DNA of 64,000 nucleotides from Tissierellia bacterium. Its GTDB lineage: Bacteria; Bacillota; Clostridia; Tissierellales; Peptoniphilaceae. Where the stretch lies: NCBI GenBank assembly GCA_030540635.1, contig JAUNVW010000003.1, positions 43,284-107,283 of the forward strand, in the 5' to 3' direction. The notes beneath the pieces were generated by a model. The model made no database searches. It saw only the letters and a list, made by a program, of their open reading frames with translations, and was not told where the DNA came from. The stretch's first letter is position 1, and each line of letters starts with the position of its first letter. Positions 8,615-17,123 of this stretch are shown here, one piece after another. The translations under genes were made by a program, and so were the position numbers.

Positions 8615-9152
8615 GATCCTTCTCCTGTTCGATTTTGTATTTTTCCATTTCCGTCAATTGTGGCAAATCCTTTAAATCTTCTAAATTAAAGGATTGTAAA
8701 AACCGATTTGTCGTACGGTATAATATGGGTCGTCCAATTTGATCCAAACGGCCGGCCTCTTCAATCAATCCCCTTTTTTGTAAAGTCTGTATCGTCGAAG
8801 TCGAAGAAACCCCCCGTAGATTTTCAATATCAATTCGAGTAACCGGTTGCTTATAGGCGATAATCGCCAATGTTTCCATACATCCCGAACTGAGACTTGT
8901 CACCTTCTGCTTCTCAACAAATTTCGAAACAATACCTTTAACTTCTTTCACCGTTTGTAATTGATAACAATCGCCGACTTTTTTAATCATCAAGCCCCGT
9001 TCATCTTTTTGGAATTCTTCTTTCATTTCTTCAATGATCAATCGGGCATCTTTTTTCGAGACATCTAAAGCCCTGGCAATTTCTGTTAATTCCAAGGGTT
9101 CCCCCCAAAGAAACAAAATGGCTTCGATGGCTTTTTTATGTTGTCTATCCAT
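8601..9152 (-). CDS. scpB: Segregation and condensation protein B
   Basis: ScpB is the winged-helix kite subunit of the SMC-ScpAB condensin complex. The family motif AIIAYKQPVTRIDIENLRGV is present near residue 95-115, with RGLIEEAGRLDQIGRPILY after it. The length, 183 aa, fits. GGAGG is placed 7 nt upstream of the ATG at 9152. It overlaps scpA upstream by 8 bp and rluB downstream by 14 bp. Its partner smc is in the same window at 18288-21818. Confidence 0.95.
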   Translation of the reverse strand: MDRQHKKAIEAILFLWGEPLELTEIARALDVSKKDARLIIEEMKEEFQKDERGLMIKKVGDCYQLQTVKEVKGIVSKFVEKQKVTSLSSGCMETLAIIAYKQPVTRIDIENLRGVSSTSTIQTLQKRGLIEEAGRLDQIGRPILYRTTNRFLQSFNLEDLKDLPQLTEMEKYKIEQEKDHATE

Positions 9153-9870
9153 GATTTGCCTCCACTCGAATATCGTCGTTAAAATCCCGTTGAATCACCT
9201 GTATCTTTTTATTTTTCATCAATTCCAATAGGGATAAGAATATCGTGATGATTTCAAATTTTGATCCATCTCTTTTCACAAAATCCATAATTCCATAATT
9301 TTTCCCCGGCCGTAACATCCACTCAATTTCATCGACATATTCCTCCACACTAAACTCATCGGCACGGATAATCTCAAAGCGATCTTCCTCCACCTCTTCC
9401 ACGGAGGCGAGTAATTGATCCAAGGCCGATACTAATTTTTCAATATCGTATTCTAAGATAATCTCCCGTTGATCCCTCTTAAAGGGCCCTAAATCCGATG
9501 GCACTTTGGAGTAATGGGATTCTTGTTCCTTTCCATAGATCATTAAAGATTTCGCCAATTCTTTCATTTTTTGATATTCAATAATCCGTTGTTTTAATAT
9601 TTCCTCTGAAATCTCTTCCCCATCTTCCTCCTCTTTTTGTGGCAATAGGGATTTCGATTTGATATAAATTAAAGTCGATGCCATATCAATAAAATCCGTC
9701 ATATCCTCTTTTTCCCGGGCCATAATTTCCAATTGTTCCAAATAATTCTCGGTAATTTTCGATATTTTTACATCGGCAATATCGACTTCTTCTTTCTCAA
9801 TTAATTGTAACAAGAGATCCATTGGCCCTGAAAAATAGGCTTGATTAATATCGATCGCCAAAAATATCAC
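9145..9870 (-). CDS. scpA: Segregation and condensation protein A
   Basis: ScpA is the kleisin that bridges the SMC heads. The N-terminal family motif FSGPMDLLLQLIEKEEVDI (residues about 13-31) and ADVKISKITENYLEQL are clear, and the C-terminal winged helix includes FLSLLELMKNKKIQVIQ. The length is 241 aa. The start ATG overlaps the stop of the M50 protease gene (ATGA at 9867-9870), implying coupled translation. Confidence 0.95.
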   Translation of the reverse strand: MIFLAIDINQAYFSGPMDLLLQLIEKEEVDIADVKISKITENYLEQLEIMAREKEDMTDFIDMASTLIYIKSKSLLPQKEEEDGEEISEEILKQRIIEYQKMKELAKSLMIYGKEQESHYSKVPSDLGPFKRDQREIILEYDIEKLVSALDQLLASVEEVEEDRFEIIRADEFSVEEYVDEIEWMLRPGKNYGIMDFVKRDGSKFEIITIFLSLLELMKNKKIQVIQRDFNDDIRVEANHG

Positions 9871-10472
9871 CGAACCAATTGTAAAGTAAAATTTCCAAGA
9901 CCATTGATTATTTTCGTCGCCAATGGCGATAAAAATCGAGGGAGTATTCCCGATACAATCAATAGGATCAAGAGAATATAAATGTATTTTTCATACTTAA
10001 ACAGATATTCTAAAGCATTACCCGGTAAAAGGGAGGCTAAAGCCTTCGATCCATCCAATGGAGGCAATGGAATACTATTAAAAATGGCGAAATACACATT
10101 GTAAATAAGTAATAGTAAAAAGAACTCTTGCAGTATTTCACCCTTTACCACCCAAATAAAAAAAGCACCGATAATCGCCAATATCATATTCATGGTAACA
10201 CCAGCTATGGACACCAAAAAAGTACCTAGACGTTTTCTTTTAAAGTAATACATATTAATTGGCACAGGTTTTGCCCAGCCAAATCGAAATATGATCATAC
10301 TAAGAACGCCTAGGGGGTCCAAATGTCGTAAAGGATTCAGTGAAAGTCGTCCCTGGGTTTTTGCCGTTGTATCGCCCATCCACAATGCCACATAGCCATG
10401 GGCTAACTCGTGGGCGACAATTGTGATAACGAGTACGGGCACCAATAGGGCATATTCTCTAAATTTGTCCAT
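9867..10472 (-). CDS. Site-2-protease-type M50 membrane metalloprotease
   Basis: An intramembrane zinc protease of the M50B group. The zinc motif HEXXH is seen as VAHELAHGY (residues about 20-28) within the first membrane segment, and the third metal ligand is in NSIPLPPLDGSKAL. Three to five further hydrophobic segments are evident (GVTMNMILAIIGAFFIWV, FFLLLLIYNVYFAIF, YIYILLILLIVSGIL). The length, 201 aa, matches the small YwhC-like members with no PDZ domain. Substrate unknown. It precedes scpA in many Clostridia. It overlaps the NUDIX gene by 14 bp. Confidence 0.88.
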   Translation of the reverse strand: MDKFREYALLVPVLVITIVAHELAHGYVALWMGDTTAKTQGRLSLNPLRHLDPLGVLSMIIFRFGWAKPVPINMYYFKRKRLGTFLVSIAGVTMNMILAIIGAFFIWVVKGEILQEFFLLLLIYNVYFAIFNSIPLPPLDGSKALASLLPGNALEYLFKYEKYIYILLILLIVSGILPRFLSPLATKIINGLGNFTLQLVR

Positions 10473-11016
10473 TATCCATCATTTTCTTCACATATAAAAC
10501 GCCCATGATCGTTTTGGAATCGGTAATTTCTCCCGTATCAATCATTTCAATGACCCTTTCAAAGGGCATTTTCACAATTTCTAGAAATTCATCATCATCC
10601 CCTTCTTTCTTCCCTTCATAAATATCATTGGTAAAGAAAAACGATGTTTTTTCGTTGGTAAATCCAGGGGAAGAATAGGCGTCAAAGAGATACTCCAAAT
10701 GATTGGATCCATAACCAATCTCTTCTTGCATTTCCCGAAGTGCCGTTTCCCTCGGCTGTTCATTGGATTCCACTAAGCCGGCTGGTATTTCTAATATAAA
10801 ATCATCAATGGCCTTTCGGTATTGACGCACTAAAAAGATCTCCTCTTTATCCAGCACAACTAAGGCGACAGCTTTACTATGGTCGACGATTTCCCGCTTT
10901 GAATATTTTTGATTGGGCAGTTCTACGGTTTCCACGCGAAGATTTAAAATTCGCCCTTCATAAATCATTTCGGATTTCACTGTTTTTTCAATACTTTGAT
11001 CTCCTCGTTGATCCAT
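10459..11016 (-). CDS. NUDIX hydrolase, ADP-ribose pyrophosphatase-like
   Basis: Predicted ADP-ribose pyrophosphatase (NudF/YqkG type). The Nudix box GX5EX7REUXEEXGU is complete: GLVESNEQPRETALREMQEE, followed by IGY, about residues 80-102. The upstream LVRQYRKAIDDFILEIPAG is the ADPRase signature. The start is placed at 11016 (MDQRGDQ) because AGAGGGG lies 6 nt upstream and the recN stop is one base away; the frame extends to 11112 but that would run back into recN. Length 185 aa. Confidence 0.9.
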   Translation of the reverse strand: MDQRGDQSIEKTVKSEMIYEGRILNLRVETVELPNQKYSKREIVDHSKAVALVVLDKEEIFLVRQYRKAIDDFILEIPAGLVESNEQPRETALREMQEEIGYGSNHLEYLFDAYSSPGFTNEKTSFFFTNDIYEGKKEGDDDEFLEIVKMPFERVIEMIDTGEITDSKTIMGVLYVKKMMDNGQI

Positions 11017-11017
11017 C

Positions 11018-12706
11018 TTATCCCCTCTTTCTTTCTTTGCGAAGTGATTCTGCTTGTTCCAGCATTTCTTCAGCTTGTTTTCTTGTGATCTCGGTAATGT
11101 CGACACCGGCAATTAAACGGGCCATTTCCTCGATTCGTTCCTTTTTCTCAATGCTTCGGATCCTTGAAATGGATTCGTTCTTTCCTTCTACTTTTTCAAT
11201 TAAAAGATGATGATCCGATAATGCGGCAATTTGGGGCAAATGGGAAATCACAATAACTTGATGGCTCCCACTGATTTCCATGATTTTTTCACCGACAATC
11301 TGTGCCGTTCTTCCACTAATCCCCGTATCGATTTCATCAAAGATTAAAGTATCCAATTCATCGACATCGGCCAACACGGCCTTAAGTCCCAACATGATTC
11401 GAGACATTTCCCCACCCGATGCAATTTCCCGTAAAGGATAAAGTGTTTTTCCTGGATTGGTTTTCAGTAAAAATTCCGCCTTATCGTAACCATCCATGGA
11501 TAATTCTTTTTCTTCCAGTAAAATTTTAAAATCTGCCGATTTCATATTTAAATCCTTTAAATTCTGAAGAATATCCTTTTCTAAATTACGGGCAATATCT
11601 TCTCGTAATCCATGGAGTTCATGGCCAAAGGCCATTGCCTTTTCCCATTTTGCATCGATTTCTTTTTGAATCCTTTCACTGTGGCTTTCCCAATCCTCTA
11701 AATCGTTCAATCGCCTTTCTATTTTCTCCCGATATTCAATGAGTTTATCGATACGATCTCCATATTTACGTTTTAAATCCGTAAATATTCCCATCTTTTC
11801 ACTTAATTCATGTAGACGTTCTTCATCAAAGTAAAGGGCCGAGCGATAATGTCCAATTTCCCTTGAAATATCGTCAAGTTCATAATAAGCCGAGGACATC
11901 CTCTGACTTAATTCTTCCAATTCTTGATCAAAAACCTCAACCTCTTTAAACTCCTGTAGACCATCGTTTAATTGGGAGAGTATTCCCCCATCGCCGAAAT
12001 CTTCCCCATGGAATAAATTTTCCAAACGGGATAAAGATTGTTGAATATCACTGGTTTTGTTGATTTTATCAAATTCTCGATTTAATTCTTCTTCATCAAA
12101 ATTTTCCAAATCCAACATATCCAGTTCCCGACATTGATAATGTAAAAGATCCCGTTCCCTCTCTCGCTCAACAGGATCCAGATCAAATTCCTTTAATGCC
12201 TTTTGAAGTTTACCGATGGATTGTAATATTTTTTGGATTTTCTTTTTTCTCTCCATCGTTCTATTGTCATGGCGATCGATGATTTTTAAATATTCCTCTC
12301 GGCGCATGAGGGACTGATTTTCATTTTGACCATGTATATCGATTAATTCTCCAGTAATTTCACCAATGACCGATAAATTTTGTAATCGTCCATTAATATA
12401 GGCCTTCGACTGACCCTTCTCATCAATAACTCGAGTAATCGTCAGTACATCTTCGGTGAAACCCCGTTCGGCCAATTTCCGTCTCTTTTCCTCCGAAGGT
12501 GTGAAATTTCCTTCCACAATTGTTCTACGACGGACATCTTTAACCATGGACTTTCGAAAACGCTCACCGGTCAATAACTCTAGGGCTTCAATTAAGATCG
12601 ATTTTCCTGAACCCGTTTCCCCGGTGATGACATTGAGGCCCTTTTGAAAATTTACCGTAACTTTATCAATAATCGCAAAATTTTCGATATACAATTGATC
12701 TAACAT
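11018..12706 (-). CDS. recN: DNA repair protein RecN
   Basis: RecN is an SMC-like ATPase in recombinational repair of double-strand breaks. The Walker A is ITGETGSGKSILIEAL (residues about 28-43), two coiled coils fill the middle, and the C-terminus carries the ABC signature ASGGEMSRIMLGL and Walker B DTLIFDEIDTGISG. The length, 562 aa, is full. AGGA lies upstream of the ATG at 12706, and argR ends 7 nt before it, an order (argR-recN) conserved in Firmicutes. Confidence 0.96.
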   Translation of the reverse strand: MLDQLYIENFAIIDKVTVNFQKGLNVITGETGSGKSILIEALELLTGERFRKSMVKDVRRRTIVEGNFTPSEEKRRKLAERGFTEDVLTITRVIDEKGQSKAYINGRLQNLSVIGEITGELIDIHGQNENQSLMRREEYLKIIDRHDNRTMERKKKIQKILQSIGKLQKALKEFDLDPVERERERDLLHYQCRELDMLDLENFDEEELNREFDKINKTSDIQQSLSRLENLFHGEDFGDGGILSQLNDGLQEFKEVEVFDQELEELSQRMSSAYYELDDISREIGHYRSALYFDEERLHELSEKMGIFTDLKRKYGDRIDKLIEYREKIERRLNDLEDWESHSERIQKEIDAKWEKAMAFGHELHGLREDIARNLEKDILQNLKDLNMKSADFKILLEEKELSMDGYDKAEFLLKTNPGKTLYPLREIASGGEMSRIMLGLKAVLADVDELDTLIFDEIDTGISGRTAQIVGEKIMEISGSHQVIVISHLPQIAALSDHHLLIEKVEGKNESISRIRSIEKKERIEEMARLIAGVDITEITRKQAEEMLEQAESLRKERKRG

Positions 12707-12713
12707 AATCGTC

Positions 12714-13166
12714 CTACCTTATGATTGATTGTATCTTTTCCACTAATTCATCCAATCCATTTTTATCTTCTACAGCAATAAAAATAGTATCATTTCCAGT
12801 GATAATGCCGGCAATATTTTCTAGTTTTTGATTGGTAATGGTCATCCCGCAAACCGTTGCCGTGTGGGAAATAGTCTTGACAATGACCATATCTCCATTA
12901 TGTCGAATGGATAATACGGCAGAACGGAAGATCCGATCCAATCGTTCATTTAAAGAATCGTGGACCGTATCGATAATGGCGTAAATATAATCCCCTTCCG
13001 TCGTCTGTACTTTCGTAATACGAAGTTCTTTAATATCCCGACTAATGGTGGCTTGGGTTGCCGTTGCACCGTGTTTTTCCAATAAGCCGGCTAATTCTTC
13101 CTGTGTGTGGATATTGTGTTTCTCAATTAAATCCAAGATTAATCGTTGTCTTGTATATTTCTTCAT
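12714..13166 (-). CDS. argR: Arginine repressor ArgR/AhrC
   Basis: ArgR is the arginine-responsive transcriptional regulator. The N-terminal winged helix has ATQATISRDIKELRI, and the C-terminal hexamer/arginine-binding domain has GTI-like CGMTITNQKLENIAGIIT and GNDTIFIA. The start at 13166 (MKKYTRQR) gives 150 aa, the family length, and has AGAGAGG 9 nt upstream; the frame runs to 13220 with two more ATGs but these overlap tlyA or the RBS. It has no biosynthetic arg genes beside it here; it sits in the conserved tlyA-argR-recN block. Confidence 0.94.
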   Translation of the reverse strand: MKKYTRQRLILDLIEKHNIHTQEELAGLLEKHGATATQATISRDIKELRITKVQTTEGDYIYAIIDTVHDSLNERLDRIFRSAVLSIRHNGDMVIVKTISHTATVCGMTITNQKLENIAGIITGNDTIFIAVEDKNGLDELVEKIQSIIR

Positions 13167-13188
13167 CCTCTTCATCCTCTCTTTGGTA

Positions 13189-13944
13189 TTAATGCAATTG
13201 TTTGAAGGCGATTTGGGCAAGATTTTTTCGATAAACCGATGGTCCTTCCTCCCTTGTCAGATGGAAAAAGTACTCAATATTCCCCTCTGATCCGACAAAT
13301 TCCGAATACCACATATCGGAAAGGATAAATCCTTCTTCTTCTAAAAATTCAACCAGATCATCTAGGATTCTCTGATGATGTTCCCAGGTATTGACAAATT
13401 TCCCCTGGCTTTCAAACTGTGGCTTCACTAAGACCAACATTTCAAAATGATGAAAAATATCAATGATTTTCGGTAAAATTTTTCGAATGGAGATGAACGA
13501 TACATCCATTGTCCCAAAATCAATTTTTCCCAAATGTAATTGCTCCAAATCCCGGGCATCCGTATCCTCAAAGGACACCACACGGGGATCATTTCGTAAT
13601 TTAGAATGGAGCTGATTCTGCCCCACATCTACTGCATATACTTTTTTTGCTCCCCGGGAAAGTAATTCTTCGGTAAACCCCCCGGTGGAAGCTCCAATAT
13701 CGATACAAATTTTATCGTTAATCTTTATATCGAAATATTCAAACGCCTTCTGTAATTTCCTTCGGCCCCTTCCGACATAGTCCAATTGTCCAATTATTTC
13801 AATGCCCTCTTTATCCGCCTTCTGGGAAGCTTTAGATACCACTTTTCCTTGATACTTCACAAATCCCTCTTGTATCATTTGCTGTGCCTTATTTCTCGAT
13901 TCCACAATACCCATTTCTTTTAATAATGTATCGATACGTTTCAT
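13189..13944 (-). CDS. tlyA: TlyA family rRNA 2'-O-methyltransferase (S4 + FtsJ domains)
   Basis: TlyA proteins methylate ribose of 23S (and sometimes 16S) rRNA. An S4 domain covers residues 1-60 (MKRIDTLLKEMGI... FVKYQGKVV), followed by an FtsJ/RrmJ fold with SAM motif CIDIGASTGGFTEELL near residue 82, and the K-D-K-E tetrad partly visible (VDVG, MDVSFISI, LVKPQFE). The length is 251 aa. It overlaps the ispA stop by 4 bp (ATGA). In B. subtilis dxs lies between ispA and tlyA; dxs is absent here. Confidence 0.92.
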   Translation of the reverse strand: MKRIDTLLKEMGIVESRNKAQQMIQEGFVKYQGKVVSKASQKADKEGIEIIGQLDYVGRGRRKLQKAFEYFDIKINDKICIDIGASTGGFTEELLSRGAKKVYAVDVGQNQLHSKLRNDPRVVSFEDTDARDLEQLHLGKIDFGTMDVSFISIRKILPKIIDIFHHFEMLVLVKPQFESQGKFVNTWEHHQRILDDLVEFLEEEGFILSDMWYSEFVGSEGNIEYFFHLTREEGPSVYRKNLAQIAFKQLH

Positions 13945-14747
13945 CCTCTATCCACGGTTATTTGGATCAGATTTTTCAAAAATCCCGTATCCTCCTTTTC
14001 GGCAATTTCCATGGCTTTTTCTTGAAATAAAGCAATCATTTCAGTCGTTGACTCTTTCCCCTTCATCGTTACAAATGTTTTTTTACCGGCCTTTTGATCA
14101 TCTTCAAAATCTTCTAAATCATCGGTTAATTGAAACAAATAGCCGTAATATTTCCCAAAATCCAGCGCGTCTTTTATCTCCTCTTCCGAGGCCCCCTGTA
14201 AAATTGCACCGGCACCACATGCGCCAATAAATAAATTGCAAGTTTTATAATAAATCATCTCAATGGGATGATTGTTTTCATTGATATCCAATTCCTGACC
14301 ATGGATCATACCGTCGATCCCGGCACATCGAGATATTAATTCCCCTGCCCGTACTTTATCTTTATTTTCACCTTTCGTCTGTAAAATATTTCGAAAGATT
14401 AATTCATAGGCTTTATTTAAAAGGGCATCGCCGGATAATACGGCCATGGCTTCTCCAAATTGCTTATGGACCGATGCTTTTCCCCGTCGATAATCATCAT
14501 CATCCATACAGGGTAAATCGTCATGGATCAATGAATAATTATGAATCATCTCTAAGGCCAGGGCAAAATCCATGGCTTTTTCATCATCCTTTGCGAAAAA
14601 CAGAAGTAATACGGGACGAATCCTTTTACCGCCATCATCAACGGCGTAATGTAGGATTTTCCTCAACGGCGTATCTTCCGTTTCCATCGCCCTTATTTCT
14701 CGATCGATTTTTTCTTTCAGTTTGTAATAAAGCGGGTGAAATTCCAT
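13941..14747 (-). CDS. ispA: Polyprenyl (farnesyl/geranyl) diphosphate synthase
   Basis: Condenses IPP onto allylic diphosphates. The first aspartate-rich motif is DDLPCMDDDDYRRGK (residues about 79-93) and the second is LTDDLEDFEDD (about 215). The length, 268 aa, is somewhat short versus the usual 290-300, mainly at the C-terminus (ends LIQITVDRG just after the last helices), so a C-terminal helix may be missing. GGAG lies 6 nt upstream of the ATG. It follows xseB directly (stop at 14748), the usual order. Confidence 0.93.
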   Translation of the reverse strand: MEFHPLYYKLKEKIDREIRAMETEDTPLRKILHYAVDDGGKRIRPVLLLFFAKDDEKAMDFALALEMIHNYSLIHDDLPCMDDDDYRRGKASVHKQFGEAMAVLSGDALLNKAYELIFRNILQTKGENKDKVRAGELISRCAGIDGMIHGQELDINENNHPIEMIYYKTCNLFIGACGAGAILQGASEEEIKDALDFGKYYGYLFQLTDDLEDFEDDQKAGKKTFVTMKGKESTTEMIALFQEKAMEIAEKEDTGFLKNLIQITVDRG

Positions 14748-14981
14748 TTAAAACTCCGTTTCCAAAAAATTCATCTCTTGAATCTCTTCTTCCCGCTCTT
14801 CTTTTAAAACTTTTAATTTCCCTTCCTGGGTCTTTAATATTTTCTTCAATTCCTGATGAAGTTTCACCCCTTCTTCATAAAGGCGAATATTTTCCTCTAA
14901 GGATAAATCATCTTCTTCCAGTCGATGGACGATTTCTTCTAAACGTTTAATGCCTTCATCATATAATTTAATATTCCCCAT
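14748..14981 (-). CDS. xseB: Exodeoxyribonuclease VII small subunit
   Basis: XseB binds XseA to form exonuclease VII, which degrades single-stranded DNA to oligonucleotides. The family pattern YDEGIKRLEEIVHRLEEDDLS (here residues 5-25, quoted across the motif) and LEENIRLYEEGVKL are typical. The start at 14981 has AAAGGAGG 6 nt upstream; the frame reaches 15023 but the upstream part overlaps xseA. Length 77 aa. It overlaps the end of xseA by 14 bp. Confidence 0.94.
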   Translation of the reverse strand: MGNIKLYDEGIKRLEEIVHRLEEDDLSLEENIRLYEEGVKLHQELKKILKTQEGKLKVLKEEREEEIQEMNFLETEF

Positions 14982-16305
14982 TGAAATCCTCCTTTCCGGT
15001 AACTTCTGAATATACCCTTCCATCTTTTAAAAGGAAACACAATTTGTCCCCCAATGATACATCGTCGATTTTTCCAATTAATTGATTTCCTTTATAAATC
15101 TTCGTATAACCTTTGTCTTGGAGAAGACGGGGATTGAGTAAATCCAAGGAATTTTTAAGCAAATCGACTTTCGATTGTTCCTTTTGTATATATTGTGACC
15201 AATTATTTTGAAGTTTTTGCAAATAATTATCCAGGCGATTTTCTTCTTGTTCCACTGCCCCTAAGGGGGAAGCCCGATGTAATCGATGGGATAGCCTTGC
15301 CCGTTCATTTATTCGATTTACAAGATTATGTTTATAGTATTTTTTCAACGAAAGGGTTAAATCCTCTAAATCTTTTTCCATTTCAAGGAGGCGCTCTTCT
15401 GGACCATAATACTCTAAACGCTTCTCCAACTGTTCCAATTCCCATCGTTCATTGTCGATACGGTGCTTTATCCGATGTTCCAAATCTTTTTCCACCTTAA
15501 TAAGATTCTCAAGCATTTCTTGGATATTCGGCGTCGCCAATTCCGCTGCCGCCGTCGGGGTAGCAGCCCGCAAATCGGCGACATAATCGGTAAGCATTGT
15601 ATCGGTTTCGTGGCCGACTGCTGAAATTGTCGGCGTTTTCATGGAAAAAACTGTGCGAAGTAATTCTTCATCATTAAAGGCATTGAGATCTTCAAAGGAT
15701 CCACCACCTCGACCAAAGATAATCGTATCGAGATTCAGCTGATCCAATCGCCGTAAACCGTCGGCGATTTCTAATGCCGCTCCATAACCTTGTACTTTAG
15801 ATGGACAGAAATAAATATCGCAAATAGGATATCTGCGCCGAATCGTATCGATAATATCGTGTTTTGCCGCCCCTGTATCTGCTGTAACAACACCAATTTT
15901 CTCCGGATATCTAGGGATTTCTTTCTTCCAACGGATATCAAATAGACCTTCTTTTTCTAATTCTTCTTTTAAAAGGAGAAACTTTCGGTAGATTTCACCA
16001 ACTCCCGCATCTTCGACTTCTGTCACAAGAATTTGATACATGGACGCCCGATCAAAAGTCGTAATTTTCCCGCGACAATTAATTTTTTGCCCATCTTCTA
16101 AAATCAATTTTTTTGCTAGATGCATCGATTTAAATACGACACAACGTATCATCGCGTCCTCATCCTTTAATGAGAAATAAATATGACCACCGGAACGTTT
16201 AAAGTTAGAAACTTCACCGGTTACATAGACATTGGATAAAATTGCATCTCGTTTTAACACATTAAAAATATATTTACTTAACTCCCGAACTTCAATTGGT
16301 TGCAT
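14968..16305 (-). CDS. xseA: Exodeoxyribonuclease VII large subunit
   Basis: Catalytic subunit of exonuclease VII. It has an N-terminal OB fold (residues about 20-100: NVYVTGEVSNFKRSGGHIYF and FKDEDA-type strands), a catalytic domain with IIFGRGGGSFEDLNAFNDEEL and SAVGHETDTMLTDYVADLRAATPTAAAE split across about 195-265, then a long coiled coil. The length, 445 aa, is full. AAAGGAAG lies 8 nt before the ATG. It overlaps nusB by 14 bp; folD, which often lies between nusB and xseA, is absent. Confidence 0.95.
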   Translation of the reverse strand: MQPIEVRELSKYIFNVLKRDAILSNVYVTGEVSNFKRSGGHIYFSLKDEDAMIRCVVFKSMHLAKKLILEDGQKINCRGKITTFDRASMYQILVTEVEDAGVGEIYRKFLLLKEELEKEGLFDIRWKKEIPRYPEKIGVVTADTGAAKHDIIDTIRRRYPICDIYFCPSKVQGYGAALEIADGLRRLDQLNLDTIIFGRGGGSFEDLNAFNDEELLRTVFSMKTPTISAVGHETDTMLTDYVADLRAATPTAAAELATPNIQEMLENLIKVEKDLEHRIKHRIDNERWELEQLEKRLEYYGPEERLLEMEKDLEDLTLSLKKYYKHNLVNRINERARLSHRLHRASPLGAVEQEENRLDNYLQKLQNNWSQYIQKEQSKVDLLKNSLDLLNPRLLQDKGYTKIYKGNQLIGKIDDVSLGDKLCFLLKDGRVYSEVTGKEDFNGEY

Positions 16306-16705
16306 CCTTAGAACTTCCTTTCACCACAGCAGCCAAAACGCCATTGATAAATCGATAGGATATGGCGGTGGAATATTTCTTTGATAATTCCACAGCCTCA
16401 TTAATGACAACGGATACAGGAGTGATCCCATTGGTGATTTCCAACAAAGCCAATCGCAAGATCGACAGATCTAAACGATTCAACCGTTCGAAATCCCAAT
16501 CCTCAATATATTCTTCGATGATTCCATCAATTTTGTCCTTTTGTACAATATACTTGCGAAGGATATTTGTGACAAATTGTTCTTCATCATCCTGCATCTC
16601 ATGATAAGCCATAAATTCATCGGGAAATAAGGGATCTACACTATCCTTTATTTCCATTTCATAAAGGGCCTTCATCGCCCAGGATCTCGCTACTTTTCTA
16701 CTCAT
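16292..16705 (-). CDS. nusB: Transcription antitermination factor NusB
   Basis: NusB binds boxA RNA with NusE (S10) in rRNA antitermination. The all-helical NusB fold shows VARSWAMKALYEMEI at the N-terminus and the family motif NRLDLSILRLALLEI with VVINEAVELSKKYSTA after it. The start at 16705 (MSRKVARSW) has GGAGG 4 nt upstream; the frame extends to 16726. Length 137 aa. It follows the Asp23-family gene by 29 nt. Confidence 0.94.
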   Translation of the reverse strand: MSRKVARSWAMKALYEMEIKDSVDPLFPDEFMAYHEMQDDEEQFVTNILRKYIVQKDKIDGIIEEYIEDWDFERLNRLDLSILRLALLEITNGITPVSVVINEAVELSKKYSTAISYRFINGVLAAVVKGSSKDATN

Positions 16706-16734
16706 ATATCCTCCACAATCCTTCAATCGTTCAA

Positions 16735-17073
16735 TTATTGTTCCAATTCTAAAACATTAATATTGACAGTTGTTACATGAAGACCTGTCATGATTTCTAT
16801 TTTATCTTTAATATTTTTTTGGACATTTCTCGCCACAATATTAATCCTACTATTATAATCCACACCAATATTGATATCTAAAATAACGGTATTTCGAATG
16901 ATTTGCATATCCACTGATTTCATTGCATTATCATCGATTTTGTCCATTGCCGTTCCATTCTCAGTAATGAGATGGGTAACCCCATCAATATCCATCGCCG
17001 CCTCACAGGCGATGAGCTTTATAATATCATTGGATATCCGTACACGGCCTTTTTTAAACTTTTGTTGTTCCAT
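16735..17073 (-). CDS. Asp23/Gls24 (DUF322) family protein, YqhY-like
   Basis: A 112-aa DUF322 protein of the type encoded upstream of nusB in B. subtilis (YqhY, linked there to acetyl-CoA carboxylase control). It has the characteristic alternating hydrophobic pattern, with VRISNDIIKLIACEAAMDIDGV at the N-terminus (quoted around residues 10-32), LDINIGVDYNSRI and a C-terminal VNINVLELEQ. No membrane segment or signal peptide. GGAGGG precedes the ATG. It is the first gene after the promoter at 17095-17123. Confidence 0.88.
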   Translation of the reverse strand: MEQQKFKKGRVRISNDIIKLIACEAAMDIDGVTHLITENGTAMDKIDDNAMKSVDMQIIRNTVILDINIGVDYNSRINIVARNVQKNIKDKIEIMTGLHVTTVNINVLELEQ

Positions 17074-17094
17074 GCTTTTCCCTCCATTTAATAA

Positions 17095-17123
17095 ATTTTA
17101 TCAAATTTTCTCGATAAATTCAA
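17095..17123 (-). promoter_or_regulatory. Candidate promoter of the yqhY-nusB-xseA... operon
   Basis: The minus strand has TTGAAT (17118-17123), a 17-nt spacer and TAAAAT (17095-17100), just after the ftsY stop codon and 22 nt upstream of the Asp23-family ATG. No terminator separates ftsY from it, so read-through from the upstream operon is also likely. Confidence 0.5.

Noticed and set aside
9145..17073. Internal ATG-rich frames on the plus strand of the long operon
   Set aside because: They overlap well-conserved minus-strand genes and show no family resemblance; treated as shadows.
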